A stretch of DNA of 64,000 nucleotides from an uncultured Geobacteraceae bacterium (GCA_903939115.1 CAJAFV010000058.1:1-64000), one strand, 5' to 3'. Numbered from the stretch's first letter, positions 1 through 9,568 are shown. The notes: generated by a model not told the origin, from the letters alone. Translations and numbers: made by a program.

Positions 1-39
1 GGGATATGCCCTTCTTCATCTAGGCAAGGAAGTGATGGA

Positions 40-498
40 ATGACTACAGAGGAAACGAATAAATTTTTTTTAGATGCACTGAATTTTGCAATAAATCAGC
101 TCGTTACCGAAGGCTCAATTCCGGCAACAGCAGTGCTTATGACCACTGGTGGAGAATATGCCGGATGCACATTGCGATTTACTGATGCAAAAAGCAAGTC
201 TGAAGCAATATCTTCCTTTGTATCAGAGCTGAAAGATAAAAAACCGCCGTGTGCTGTGGTTGTTGTACCGATTTCTACGAGTGCTGGCAGGGGGCGTAAG
301 CAGAATACGTCCTTGTGTGTTGCGTTCCAGTCATTTCATAATAAATTTGTCAGCATTGTTAACTACGAAAAGACGAAAAATGGTGAGTTCGTTTTTGAAA
401 CGCCATATTTTTGTGACGATAACGAGATTATCTTATGCGGCCATGAATACTTCGGAGACGCTTTTGCTTTAGAAACAGATCCTCACTTCATCTCATAA
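40..498 (+). CDS. Hypothetical protein, 152 aa
   Basis: I do not recognise this protein. It has no signal peptide, membrane segment or clear catalytic motif and reads as a soluble alpha/beta protein. The ATG is preceded by a GGAAG ribosome-binding site and an in-frame stop lies just upstream, so the gene is complete. It ends before a convergent aldehyde dehydrogenase gene. No function is proposed. Confidence 0.65.
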   Translation: MTTEETNKFFLDALNFAINQLVTEGSIPATAVLMTTGGEYAGCTLRFTDAKSKSEAISSFVSELKDKKPPCAVVVVPISTSAGRGRKQNTSLCVAFQSFHNKFVSIVNYEKTKNGEFVFETPYFCDDNEIILCGHEYFGDAFALETDPHFIS

Positions 499-575
499 GG
501 TTTCAAGCAAAGGTTCTACGCTAAAGACCAGATTAATCCCTCTTCCTAAGCTCTCAACTCCTGCCACCAAGCCCC

Positions 576-1946
576 CTAGTCTCCCCACACTTCCTGACTC
601 GTCGGTTTAATAGCACCTATAATCGGCATACCGATACGGGAGATATTGATCAGATGCATATAGTTCAGATTTTCAGAAAGGATATTGTTGCCCCAAGTGC
701 CGCAGCCTAAGGTGGTGGTCGGAGAAAAGCCATTGTTATAAGCACCACCGGCGCTGATGGAAGACGGCTGATTTACGACGAGCCTGCTTACGGTGAGCTT
801 AATTCCGGCATATTCGATATGCCCTCTGTCATTTGAGTGAATTGCCGCTGTATGCCCCTGCCCTTCGTATTCAAGATTCGCTTGGGCCATTTCAACGGCT
901 TCTTCAAAGGTTTTATATTTCATGGATATCATCACCGGACAGATTTTTTCCTTGCAGAGCACGTCGGCTCTGCCATATCCGGACGGTTCAAGCATGATGA
1001 TACGGTAACCTTCCGGCACGTCGACTCCGGCCAGTTTGCCGATAGTTTGAGGTGATTGTCCCACGACGTCTTTATTGATTACCCCGTCTTCATCGAAGAG
1101 AACTTTTCTGAACCTATCGGCATTGTCGACTCCTCTGGCAACAAAAACATTGTTTGCATCAAATATTTTCAAGGCTTCTTCATAGCTTTCTTCAGGAATT
1201 ATAACGGATTGTTCGCCAGAGCATATTATGCCATTGTCGAATTTTCCTCCTTTCGCGATATCGGAAACTGCCTGGGAAAGGTCATAATTGCGGTCGATAA
1301 TGACCTGCACATTTCCGGCACCTACTCCATAGGACGGTGTCCCGCTCGAATACGCGGCCTTGACCATTTCCATCCCACCCGTTGCCACAACCAGATCCAC
1401 AGACTTCATCAGTAAATTTGTCAACTCCAGGGAAGGCTCGTCTATGACTTGGATCAGATTATCCGGCGCACCAAGTTTCTTGATAGCATCATTAAATACA
1501 TCAACGATGTATCGGGCACTTTTCTTGCCACGAGGGTGCGGGGCGATAATAGCCGAATTCCGGCCTTTGAGGGCAAACATCAGATTACACATCGGTGTTA
1601 CCACCGGATTTGTGCACGGAATTACCATTCCTATTATACCAATAGGCTTTGCAAGCAGGATTAAACCATTTTCTTTGTCTTCCCCGATAATATCTACTGA
1701 TTTCTTACCCTTGAGGCTATTCCAAATATTGGTGGATTTACCAATGCACTTGGATATTTTATCCTGGTAATTTCCCATTCCAGATTCTTCTATTGCCATG
1801 TGTGCCAATTCTTCTGCTCTCGAAAAGACTGCTTTTCCGATAGCTTTTACAATCGCATCAACTTCTTTTTGCTTGAACACTGAATATTCTTTTTGCGCTA
1901 CCCTTGATTTTTGAATTAAATCATTGATAATAAGCTGTGCTTTCAT
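576..1946 (-). CDS. CoA-acylating aldehyde dehydrogenase (acetaldehyde / succinate-semialdehyde type)
   Basis: Predicted to interconvert an aldehyde and its acyl-CoA with NAD(P) in the cytoplasm. At 456 aa it has the size of the stand-alone acylating dehydrogenases (SucD, EutE, PduP) and of the N-terminal half of AdhE. The catalytic cysteine is Cys242 in the NGIICSGEQ motif. The conserved CTNPVVTPMCN and KGRNSAIIAPHPRGKK stretches sit near residues 111-142 and resemble SucD/AdhE more than EutE. An ATG 51 bases further upstream is open, but the start used here has an AGGGGTG ribosome-binding site, and the longer start would fall at the predicted transcription start. The substrate cannot be read from sequence. 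No partner alcohol dehydrogenase or microcompartment shell gene is adjacent. Confidence 0.85.
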   Translation of the reverse strand: MKAQLIINDLIQKSRVAQKEYSVFKQKEVDAIVKAIGKAVFSRAEELAHMAIEESGMGNYQDKISKCIGKSTNIWNSLKGKKSVDIIGEDKENGLILLAKPIGIIGMVIPCTNPVVTPMCNLMFALKGRNSAIIAPHPRGKKSARYIVDVFNDAIKKLGAPDNLIQVIDEPSLELTNLLMKSVDLVVATGGMEMVKAAYSSGTPSYGVGAGNVQVIIDRNYDLSQAVSDIAKGGKFDNGIICSGEQSVIIPEESYEEALKIFDANNVFVARGVDNADRFRKVLFDEDGVINKDVVGQSPQTIGKLAGVDVPEGYRIIMLEPSGYGRADVLCKEKICPVMISMKYKTFEEAVEMAQANLEYEGQGHTAAIHSNDRGHIEYAGIKLTVSRLVVNQPSSISAGGAYNNGFSPTTTLGCGTWGNNILSENLNYMHLINISRIGMPIIGAIKPTSQEVWGD

Positions 1947-1999
1947 GTTTTCACCCCTAACCCTTTTATGGTTATGTTTTACTCTTAACACTGCCATTC

Positions 2000-2038
2000 A
2001 GTGTACCATGTACGGGGCATATGTCAAACGAACGTTTG
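2000..2038 (-). promoter_or_regulatory. Promoter with overlapping palindrome (possible TetR-type operator) for the aldehyde dehydrogenase
   Basis: On the minus strand TTGACA (2027-2022) and TACACT (2005-2000) are 16 bases apart. The inverted repeat CAAACG-AA-CGTTTG (2025-2038) overlaps the -35 box. Palindromes of this form are typical of TetR-family operators; no TetR gene lies in the window. Regulation is inferred. Confidence 0.5.
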
Positions 2039-2173
2039 TATTTAACCGATTTACCGCAATTCAAAAAGCTCAAGCGGGTCAAACAGGATGCCGATGATAA
2101 TCAAAACCGGATTCAAGTCATAATAAATGATTTATCTATAAAACCGTGTATAATCCCCACAGTGTTATTGGGG

Positions 2174-2214
2174 TATCTTTATTGGAAGATACTTTGATAT
2201 GAACAATAAAGATA
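2174..2214 (+). promoter_or_regulatory. Perfect 11-base inverted repeat in the leader of the PocR kinase gene
   Basis: TATCTTTATTG (2174-2184) and CAATAAAGATA (2204-2214) are perfect inverted copies with a 19-base spacer, 27 bases before the kinase ATG. The left arm can also pair as GTATCT (2173-2178) with AGATAC (2187-2192), a competing hairpin. It could be an operator or an RNA switch. The structure is seen; the function is inferred. Confidence 0.4.
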
Positions 2215-2241
2215 ACCGGTTTTGATTCATTGAGGGTCGCC

Positions 2242-4329
2242 ATGAAATTTTCCGAAATCGTCAATATCGAAGAACTGCGGGAACTCTGCGAGAGCTATAC
2301 CGCCATTACCGGCGCCGTAACCGCCCTGCTTGAACTCGATGGTGATATCCTTGTTGCTACCGGATGGCAGGACATCTGCACCCGTTTTCACCGGGTTAAT
2401 GATGCGACTGCCTGCCGCTGCCGGGAGAGCGATACCATCCTCGCCGGTGGATTAAAAAAAGGGGTACAGTATAACGTCTACAAATGCAAAAACGGCCTGG
2501 TCGATGTTGCCGTACCCATAATGATTCGCGGTGAACATGTTGCCAATTTTTTTACCGGCCAGTTCTTTTCCGAGCCTCCGGACAGGGACTATTTTATCCG
2601 TCAGGCGGAAGAGTTCGGGTTTGATAAAGATTCCTACCTTGAGGCGCTGCAACGGGTTCCAATTTTTTCTGAAGAGACCGTCGAAAAAATGATGATTTTC
2701 TTCACCCGACTGGCTCGGCTGATCGGTGAGATGGGTCTTGCCCGGAATGAGTTGGAGGAAGGCAATCAGAAGCTGCTCAAGAGTGAAGAACGGCTCCATT
2801 TAGCGGTGAAAGCAGCCACTATCGGAATCTTTGACTGGGATATCACGAACAATGAGCTGACCTGGAATGACTGCATGTATTCGCTCTACGGCATTCGTAA
2901 AGAGGATTTCAGTGGTGCCTATTCTGCCTGGTCCAGCATGCTCCATCCGGAGGACCGGCAGCATACTGAAGCCGAAATACAATCTGCCTTGCGTGGCGAA
3001 CGCGAGTATACCCATGAGTTTCGAATTACCCGTCCAGATGGAACTGTTCGATTCATCAAAGCCGCCTCGCAAACATATTTCGATGGCAACGGCAAGCCGC
3101 TTCGCATGGTCGGCACCAATATTGACATTACCGACCGCAAAAAGGCCGAAGAGGAGAAGCGGCTATTTGAGCAGCAGATACAGCAGACCCAAAAGCTTGA
3201 GAGTCTCGGCGTTCTGGCGGGCGGTATAGCTCACGACTTTAATAATATCCTTGCAGTCATCATCGGGAATTGCTCTCTGGCAGAGATGAATTACGAAACA
3301 GCCAGAAACTACATCCCCGTGATTGAAAAAGCTGCTGAACGTGCTGCCGGCCTCTGTCGCCAGATGATGACTTATGCCGGAAAGGCCCCTTCCACCCCGG
3401 CTCTGGTCATCATGTGGCTACTGGTGGATGATGTTGTCAATATGCTGAAAACAACCATCAGCCAGAATGTTACGATCAAAACAAGTTATTTGCCCGATAT
3501 TCCGACCATCACTGGCGATGCAAGCCAGCTCAGACAGATCATCATGAATCTGATAATCAACGCCTCCGAAGCGATCGGTGACATGCAGGGTGAAGTCTGC
3601 GTGTCGTTGTCAAAATCAGAGATCAGAGCGGGGCAATCGGTTAAGGATCATCTCGGCACGGCTATTCCCGCAGGTATATATCTCTGCCTGGAGATAACAG
3701 ATAACGGTTGTGGTATGGATGAGGAAACCAAGCGGAGAATCTTCGAACCGTTCTATACCACGAAATTCCCCGGTCGCGGTCTCGGGATGTCAGCGGTGCT
3801 CGGCATACTTAAGGCGCATAATGGAGCGCTGCAGCTCTCCAGCCAACCTGGGGAGGGAGCAGCCTTCAAGGTGTATCTTCCTGTTTCTAAAGGCGTCGCG
3901 GCCAAAGAGGAATCGCTACAGCAGGCTGTTCCTGCATTGTGGCAGGGGAATGGCACAATACTGCTGGTAGAGGATGAAGTAGAGGTCATCTCCATAGCAA
4001 GTGCCATGATGAAGGAAATGGGATTCACGGTTATTGAAGCAGTAAACGGCAAGGAAGCCCTGGAGATGTATCAGCAAGGCGCCGCTGACATAACCCTGGT
4101 AGTAACTGACATCGGGATGCCTGTCATGAATGGCTATGAGCTGTTTCGTGAACTGAAAACAATTGACCCGAAACTCCCGATTATTATTTCCAGCGGTTTT
4201 GGTGACATGGACATTAAATCAAACCTTCCAGTTGAGGAAATAGCCGGGTTAGTAAGTAAGCCGTACAACTTCAGTCAGTTGCGGAAAGTTCTGCAAGATG
4301 TAGTAGAGGGTGCGTCCTTGAGGTTGTAA
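2242..4329 (+). CDS. PocR-PAS hybrid sensor histidine kinase/response regulator
   Basis: A 695-aa cytoplasmic hybrid kinase with no membrane segment. The order is PocR ligand-binding domain (about 5-165), PAS (about 180-300, ending in NIDITDRKKAE), HisKA with phosphoacceptor His331 in GGIAHDFNN, HATPase with DNGCGMD and GRGLGM boxes, and a C-terminal receiver with phosphoacceptor Asp623 in VVTDIGMP. PocR domains sense small molecules, and this one has several cysteines (CRCRES, YKCKNG) that could bind a metal or react to redox; that is inference. The start used has a GAGGG ribosome-binding site; a TTG 12 bases upstream is less likely. No output regulator is adjacent. The kinase and receiver halves closely resemble those of the hybrid kinase at 25968-28544. 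Confidence 0.9.
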   Translation: MKFSEIVNIEELRELCESYTAITGAVTALLELDGDILVATGWQDICTRFHRVNDATACRCRESDTILAGGLKKGVQYNVYKCKNGLVDVAVPIMIRGEHVANFFTGQFFSEPPDRDYFIRQAEEFGFDKDSYLEALQRVPIFSEETVEKMMIFFTRLARLIGEMGLARNELEEGNQKLLKSEERLHLAVKAATIGIFDWDITNNELTWNDCMYSLYGIRKEDFSGAYSAWSSMLHPEDRQHTEAEIQSALRGEREYTHEFRITRPDGTVRFIKAASQTYFDGNGKPLRMVGTNIDITDRKKAEEEKRLFEQQIQQTQKLESLGVLAGGIAHDFNNILAVIIGNCSLAEMNYETARNYIPVIEKAAERAAGLCRQMMTYAGKAPSTPALVIMWLLVDDVVNMLKTTISQNVTIKTSYLPDIPTITGDASQLRQIIMNLIINASEAIGDMQGEVCVSLSKSEIRAGQSVKDHLGTAIPAGIYLCLEITDNGCGMDEETKRRIFEPFYTTKFPGRGLGMSAVLGILKAHNGALQLSSQPGEGAAFKVYLPVSKGVAAKEESLQQAVPALWQGNGTILLVEDEVEVISIASAMMKEMGFTVIEAVNGKEALEMYQQGAADITLVVTDIGMPVMNGYELFRELKTIDPKLPIIISSGFGDMDIKSNLPVEEIAGLVSKPYNFSQLRKVLQDVVEGASLRL

Positions 4330-4636
4330 AGAATTTTGTGTAGCATCCCACATCGCAAAAGAATGTTCGCTCTATGAGCCTGGGACACTCACCTGAAAAC
4401 AGTCTATTTTACCATCCTACCGCAGTTGCTGTAACCCCATAGGCAATCTCCTTTTATAGCAAAATGATTGGACTGTAATTTCCTGCTGTGATAGAAACCT
4501 TTTTCTGATTTCGAATGACTGGGGCCTCTCACTCAAAGAGAAGATGATCACGTCGATACAAACAGAGAACACACCTGCACTCTTCGGCCAAAGCAGATTG
4601 CAACGTTATTAAAACGAGAAAGGAGAGGTCAATCTT
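4330..4636. other. Intergenic stretch without a recognised gene
   Basis: No coding remnant, strong hairpin or repeat was recognised on either strand. It ends with the AAAGGAGAGG ribosome-binding site of the next gene. Confidence 0.5.
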
Positions 4637-4936
4637 ATGGACAAATGGAAATCACAGCAGACCTTTCGGATAAGCGAATGGGTAGCAGACCCCAATTCCG
4701 GCTATGCCGACAAGCAATATTCAGGCGACAATGCAGTTGCGATTACACTGCTTCCTATCTTATCCGAACGGGGGTTTCAATACACCCTAGAAAGTTCGGA
4801 CAAAGGGAATAGTGGCTATTCGTTCCAGATCAGCAAAGGGAGTTACCACGCTTTTACGCAGCAGGCAACCATTGGAGAAGCGATCAGTCAAGCTACGTTG
4901 AAGCTGATTGCCGACATGGCCGAGGGAGTACTATGA
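4637..4936 (+). CDS. Small hypothetical protein, 99 aa
   Basis: It has a clear AAAGGAGAGG ribosome-binding site. The composition suggests a small soluble alpha/beta fold. The C-terminal half (a residue run near GYSFQISKGSYHAF followed by an amphipathic helix) faintly recalls phage ABA-sandwich proteins of the BC1872 type, but no neighbouring phage gene supports this. Function unknown. Confidence 0.6.
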   Translation: MDKWKSQQTFRISEWVADPNSGYADKQYSGDNAVAITLLPILSERGFQYTLESSDKGNSGYSFQISKGSYHAFTQQATIGEAISQATLKLIADMAEGVL

Positions 4937-5073
4937 GCGCCGAAGGCACACCAGTAATAACGGTGGACAGAGTAATTCCAAGCTTGGCAGCCTGATTCTT
5001 GCTGTTGCGGAACAGTAAAATATGTGCTTAACTACTGTACATTCCCGCGTCACCACTTATTTGAAAGAGCTCC

Positions 5074-5664
5074 CTAGCGATACACAACTCCACCGAACAC
5101 TGCTGCTCCAAATATGACAAATGCCGGATTGATCTTTGTCAGCGTTAGCAGACCAAAAGCAACAAGTACAAAGAAAACCTTATCCCACCCGACCATTACT
5201 GAACCGGCAAATCCCAACTTGTTGACCCCAAAGACATTATAGGCCATATCATACGCAGTCCAGAGCAGAAGACCTACCACAACAGGTCGAACGGCACGCA
5301 ACATTGATTGAATCAGGATGCTGTCTTTTATTTTGAAAAAATATACGATCAGAACCAGCATCAGTATTGTTGTCGGCAGTACTGTTCCGGCTGCAGCAGC
5401 AACGGCACCGGGCACACCGGCCATCTTGTATCCCACATAGGCAGAAACCTGCGGAGCAACCGGTCCGGGCAGGGCATTACCAAGCGCGACCGCATCGGAG
5501 AACTCCAATGCTGTAACCCAGGGTACTGCTTCTATCGAACCGGGCGGAACCCAGAGTGCAGCTGTAGATTCACGTTGCATAAGCGCAAGCGAAGCAGGAC
5601 CTCCACCCCATGAAAACAAAGCGACACGAGTGTAAAGAACGAATATTTTCCAGAGTAGTAACAT
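5074..5664 (-). CDS. Half-size chromate transporter (CHR family)
   Basis: A 196-aa integral membrane protein with about five or six hydrophobic segments. It carries the family signature FSWGGGPASLALMQRE near the N-terminus and EFSDAVALGNALPGPVAPQ, the repeated CHR half-domain seen in chromate and sulfate-linked transporters. Single-domain members usually occur as adjacent gene pairs that form the two halves. Here there is only one, and the gene upstream is unrelated. The start used has a GGGAGG ribosome-binding site directly before it; seven further codons upstream are open. The transported ion is not certain. Confidence 0.8.
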   Translation of the reverse strand: MLLLWKIFVLYTRVALFSWGGGPASLALMQRESTAALWVPPGSIEAVPWVTALEFSDAVALGNALPGPVAPQVSAYVGYKMAGVPGAVAAAAGTVLPTTILMLVLIVYFFKIKDSILIQSMLRAVRPVVVGLLLWTAYDMAYNVFGVNKLGFAGSVMVGWDKVFFVLVAFGLLTLTKINPAFVIFGAAVFGGVVYR

Positions 5665-5698
5665 ACGACCTCCCAAGATGAGCAATATACTCTTTCAC

Positions 5699-5995
5699 TC
5701 AATGAAGCGGTTCTTCATATTCTCCATTTCCAAGGATTATTGACCGCACTTCGCTTGGCAGCGTCTTACCTTGGATGATATCCATGATCTCGCCATATGG
5801 CATAATCCGGATTTCGTGAGTAAGGTTTGTGCAGACCGGATGCGACTCAATGAATTCTCTGGCAGGGATGTAATACATTTTTGCTGGCTCAAGGTCGGGT
5901 GACTGAACGTGGAAGTGATATTTTACCCCCTCGCGACACAATATATGATAGTGGCCAGACAGGAAAAATACGATGCCATACAACGCGTCTTCCAT
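5699..5995 (-). CDS. Hypothetical protein, 98 aa
   Basis: Not recognised. The ATG has a GGAGG site eight bases upstream. The protein is rich in His, Tyr and Ile with an N-terminal hydrophobic patch but no clear membrane anchor. It ends 34 bases before the chromate-transporter half gene on the same strand, so the two may be co-transcribed. Confidence 0.6.
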   Translation of the reverse strand: MEDALYGIVFFLSGHYHILCREGVKYHFHVQSPDLEPAKMYYIPAREFIESHPVCTNLTHEIRIMPYGEIMDIIQGKTLPSEVRSIILGNGEYEEPLH

Positions 5996-6269
5996 AATGT
6001 GTTCCTCCACAGTGATTGATCATTCTAAGTGTCTGTATAGCAGGCTCGATTACCTTTTCAACTGTTCTCATGCGAATTGTCAAGGATAACATTCATTACT
6101 CCCCCAAGTGTTGAGCAGTCACATGGTTGCGGCGCCATATTAGCATAATGCACATTGATAAAAAAGAAAGCTGATAAATGGCTTGAATTTGGTCAGTTAT
6201 CAGAGTAGAAACCCAAAGCATCCCGAAACTACAAGTCTGGATCGTTATAAATTGACAGGAGTAATAACT

Positions 6270-6485
6270 ATGGAAATAGATCTGAGTAAGCTGCACAACT
6301 TGTTAAGTAAGCGAAGGGATGAGATCGAAAGAGCTGTCAAAGGAACCGGTTTTCTGCCACGTACTGTCATCGGTGTCGGTACTTTTTTACTTGATAACGA
6401 AGGAGACGTCGATCTGCTGTCTGCAAAACAACTGGCAACCTTTGAAAAATTCCTCAAACCGCTCCTGGAAAGACCTTCCCAATAA
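6270..6485 (+). CDS. Small hypothetical protein, 71 aa
   Basis: The ATG follows a CAGGAG ribosome-binding site. The N-terminal half is a charged helix (KLHNLLSKRRDEIERAVKG), then a short hydrophobic strand (TVIGVGTFLL). It has no recognised family. Upstream codons in the same frame lack a ribosome-binding site and were left out. Confidence 0.55.
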   Translation: MEIDLSKLHNLLSKRRDEIERAVKGTGFLPRTVIGVGTFLLDNEGDVDLLSAKQLATFEKFLKPLLERPSQ

Positions 6486-6677
6486 CCGGAGAGAGCTGAA
6501 CTGAGTGGGCAAGGTAGGATCATATCACAGCGCAAAGAACGGCATCGAACGAACTTCCCACAGGATTGCCTAAAAGCCTTTGAACTGGGAGCCAGAGTTG
6601 TATCAAGCAATGAAGTGTAGCTATGTGTGCCGCATTAGCGCGCTTCACGTCCATACGTTAGCCATGGGAGATGCCGA

Positions 6678-7916
6678 TTGAAGGAAACAAAACACATCTT
6701 CTCTCCATATGAAAAATTCGTTATCGCAATACTGGCGCTCCTGCAATTCACCGTTGTCCTTGATTTTATGGTTCTGTCACCTCTTGGTGCTATCCTTATG
6801 CCAGGGCTAGGCATTTCGACGTCACAATTCGGCCTGGTTGTTTCCGCATATGCATTCAGCGCAGGGGCTTCGGGGTTATGTGCCGCTGGATTTGCTGATA
6901 AGTTTGACCGGAAGAAAATGCTATTGTTCTTTTACGTTGGCTTTGTCTGTGGCACTCTTTTCTGCGGTATCGTCAATAGCTATCTGCTGCTGCTCTACGC
7001 CAGGGTTATCACCGGAATATTTGGCGGAGTCATCGGATCAATTTCTTTTGCCATAATAACCGATATGTTCTCGATGCAGGTACGTGGCCGAGTAATGGGG
7101 GTCGTGCAAATGGCATTTGCCGCCAGTCAGATCCTCGGCATCCCTGTAGGACTTTATCTGGCAACGCATTTCAACTGGCATGCTCCGTTCCTGATGATTG
7201 CGGCGTTTGCACTACTTATCGGGACTGTCATAGCTCTCAGGCTAAAGCCGGTTACAGGGCATCTCCAGGGCAAACAGGACAAGAATGCGTTTATCCACCT
7301 GTGGCACACCGCATCAAATCCTTTCTATCTGAGGGGTTTTGCAGCGACAATACTGCTTGCCACGGGCGGCTTCATGATTATGCCTTTTAGCACCGCATTT
7401 CTGGTGAATAACATCCTCATCCCGGAAGCCCATCTCTCAGAAATCTTCTTCATAACCGGTTTAGCCTCGATAGTTACCGGCCCTTACCTCGGAAAACAGG
7501 CTGATAAATATGGCAAATACCGGCTGTTTATCTTTGGCAGCATCATTTCGATGATTATGGTCATGATCTTCACGCATCTTGGACCTAATCCGGTTTGGGT
7601 TGTCATATTGACCAACATCATTTTGTACACGGGGATTTCATCACGAATGATTTCATCATCCGCACTAATCTCGGGAGTACCAGAGATGCAAGACCGTGGA
7701 GCATATATGGGTATAAACTCTTCTATTCAGCAGGTGTCGGGCGGTGTAGCAGCGTTTGTGTCCGGCCTGATTGTGTATCAGCCCGCAAAGAACGCACCGC
7801 TGCAGCATTTCGATACTGTTGGCTATGTCACCGCCGGCACAATGCTCGTTACTCTTGGCATGATGTATTTCATCGACCGGCAGGTGTCGAAAAAGCTGCA
7901 TGTCGTTCATGCCTGA
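6678..7916 (+). CDS. Major facilitator superfamily transporter (AraJ/YdhP-like drug or sugar efflux)
   Basis: A 412-aa permease with 12 predicted membrane segments. The loop-2 signature is present as GFADKFDRKKML, and a C-terminal counterpart as GKQADKYGKYRL. The overall pattern is that of the DHA1 arabinose-efflux-like group. The start is TTG preceded by GGGAG; the nearby ATGs are out of frame. The substrate is unknown. The next gene on the same strand begins 85 bases downstream. Confidence 0.85.
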   Translation: MKETKHIFSPYEKFVIAILALLQFTVVLDFMVLSPLGAILMPGLGISTSQFGLVVSAYAFSAGASGLCAAGFADKFDRKKMLLFFYVGFVCGTLFCGIVNSYLLLLYARVITGIFGGVIGSISFAIITDMFSMQVRGRVMGVVQMAFAASQILGIPVGLYLATHFNWHAPFLMIAAFALLIGTVIALRLKPVTGHLQGKQDKNAFIHLWHTASNPFYLRGFAATILLATGGFMIMPFSTAFLVNNILIPEAHLSEIFFITGLASIVTGPYLGKQADKYGKYRLFIFGSIISMIMVMIFTHLGPNPVWVVILTNIILYTGISSRMISSSALISGVPEMQDRGAYMGINSSIQQVSGGVAAFVSGLIVYQPAKNAPLQHFDTVGYVTAGTMLVTLGMMYFIDRQVSKKLHVVHA

Positions 7917-8001
7917 CTTGTATCAGGCATCATCTGGTTGATTTTTGCTCCCATCGTTATTACTTTTACAGCAGCAACCAAATACTCAAGGAGTTAGTGA
8001 T

Positions 8002-8685
8002 ATGTCTGTTCCTTCATCGCCACGTAGCACTTCGTACGCCCGTCAAATTGTAGCAACACAAAGTAATTCTATGGGGGCAGTTTATGGCTGGATGGCTGCC
8101 GGTCTCTGCCTGACAGCTTTTGTCTCTATGGTCGTCGTAAGCTCTCCCGCACTGTTCAATATGCTTTACGCCAACAGAATGCTTTTTTTCGGCCTTATCA
8201 TTGCTGAATTCGCTCTGGTCTTTGCCATCGGCGGTTTCGCCATCCGCATGGGTACCGCGACAGCAGCTCCCCTGTTTCTGCTCTACTCGGCACTCAACGG
8301 GGTGACCCTTTCAGGGATATTCCTGGTCTATACCGGCCAGTCGATATCTTCCGCCTTTTTCACCACGGCTGGCACCTTTGGTGCCATGAGCGTATACGGG
8401 CTCGTTACTAAACGCGACCTGACCTCATTAGGTTCCTTCTGCTTTATGGGACTAATAGGCATTGTCATTGCCTCCGTCGTTAACATCTTCCTCCATTCCA
8501 ACATGATTCAGTTTATGGTCAGCGGCATCGGCCTAATGGTCTTTATCGGCCTTACCGCCTACGACACCCAAAAACTCAAAGGAGTAAGAGGAGGTGCGGC
8601 GGTAGCCGGAGCTCTGGCGTTGTATCTTGATTTTATCAACATATTCCTCATGATCCTCCAACTCTTCGGCGACAGGAGAGACTGA
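8002..8685 (+). CDS. Bax inhibitor-1/YccA family membrane protein
   Basis: A 227-aa inner-membrane protein with about seven hydrophobic segments and the family signature GLTAYDTQKLK near the C-terminus. Family members act as pH-sensitive calcium leak channels or as FtsH protease modulators. The ATG has an AAGGAG ribosome-binding site; a longer frame starting 57 bases upstream lacks one. It is followed by a strong hairpin shared with the convergent phoU gene. Confidence 0.85.
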   Translation: MSVPSSPRSTSYARQIVATQSNSMGAVYGWMAAGLCLTAFVSMVVVSSPALFNMLYANRMLFFGLIIAEFALVFAIGGFAIRMGTATAAPLFLLYSALNGVTLSGIFLVYTGQSISSAFFTTAGTFGAMSVYGLVTKRDLTSLGSFCFMGLIGIVIASVVNIFLHSNMIQFMVSGIGLMVFIGLTAYDTQKLKGVRGGAAVAGALALYLDFINIFLMILQLFGDRRD

Positions 8686-8748
8686 TCCGTTCGCTTAGCA
8701 CGTTGAGGGGCTATCGATGAAGCCAACAACGTCATCGTTTGATAAAAG

Positions 8749-8785
8749 AATAGGCAGAACGCCCCATACAGGCGTTCTGCCTATT
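8749..8785. terminator. Bidirectional hairpin terminator between the Bax inhibitor-1 gene and phoU
   Basis: A perfect 15-base stem (8749-8763 with 8771-8785) and 7-base loop lies between convergent genes. On the minus strand it is followed by TTCTTTTAT, a reasonable intrinsic terminator for the pst-phoU operon. The T-run on the plus side is poorer. Confidence 0.8.
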
Positions 8786-8887
8786 CCTGCATATTTCATC
8801 TCTTTACAATTTGCCTACCGGTTCAAATTCGGATTACGGATTTGAATTGAGGTACTACATCGTGAAAAATACTCCTTCGTCCTATGC

Positions 8888-9559
8888 TTACGCAATCGTA
8901 TGCCGAATATCCTTCCCTTTGACCATAAAAATGACCATCTCAGCGACGTTGGTTGCGTGATCGGAAACACGCTCCAGTGACTTTGAAATGTAGTTGAGTT
9001 TCATGGCGCGTGAAATCGTAGAGGGGTCTTCAATCATATAGGTCAGCAGTTCTCTTTGTATCTGAATATTCAGGTCGTCGACAAAACTGTCATCTTTACA
9101 TACCTTGACGGCCAGATCGGCATCGCCACGCACAAAAGCATCCAGCGCTTCCTTGACCATGATCTCGGCCCAGTGAGCCATACGCGGAATGTCGATATAC
9201 GGCTTGAGCGGCGGCTCTTCATTTAATTCACGGGCGCGCTTGGCTATATTGGCACATTGATCACCGATCCGTTCCAGATCGGTAACAATTTTAAGGGCAA
9301 TCGTGATGAAACGGAGATCACGGGCGGCCGGCTGGCGCAGTGCCAACAGCTCCAGGCAGCGCTCATCAATTGAGACCTCAGCATTATTTACTTCATGATC
9401 CAGTGCAATCGTGCGCTCGGCCAGCGCGGTATCCCTCTCGACAAGCGACTTAACGGAGTTGGCAATCATCAACTCCACCTTGCCCCCCATGATCAGGATG
9501 CTCTGTCGTAAATCGTCTAACTCAATGTCAAATATCGTACTTATGTGTTCACGAACCAT
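8888..9559 (-). CDS. phoU: Phosphate transport system regulator PhoU
   Basis: A 223-aa all-helical protein with two PhoU repeats. It couples the Pst transporter to PhoR and holds the Pho response off when phosphate is plentiful. The repeats carry the metal-binding signatures LKIVTDLERIGDQCANI (first) and ISKSLERVSDHATNVAEM (second). The start has an AGGAG site. It is the last gene of the pst operon, nine bases after pstB. A second PhoU gene lies at 53551-54315, with a very similar C-terminus (MVIFMVKGKDIRH in both). Confidence 0.97.
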   Translation of the reverse strand: MVREHISTIFDIELDDLRQSILIMGGKVELMIANSVKSLVERDTALAERTIALDHEVNNAEVSIDERCLELLALRQPAARDLRFITIALKIVTDLERIGDQCANIAKRARELNEEPPLKPYIDIPRMAHWAEIMVKEALDAFVRGDADLAVKVCKDDSFVDDLNIQIQRELLTYMIEDPSTISRAMKLNYISKSLERVSDHATNVAEMVIFMVKGKDIRHTIA

Positions 9560-9568
9560 TTATTTCTC

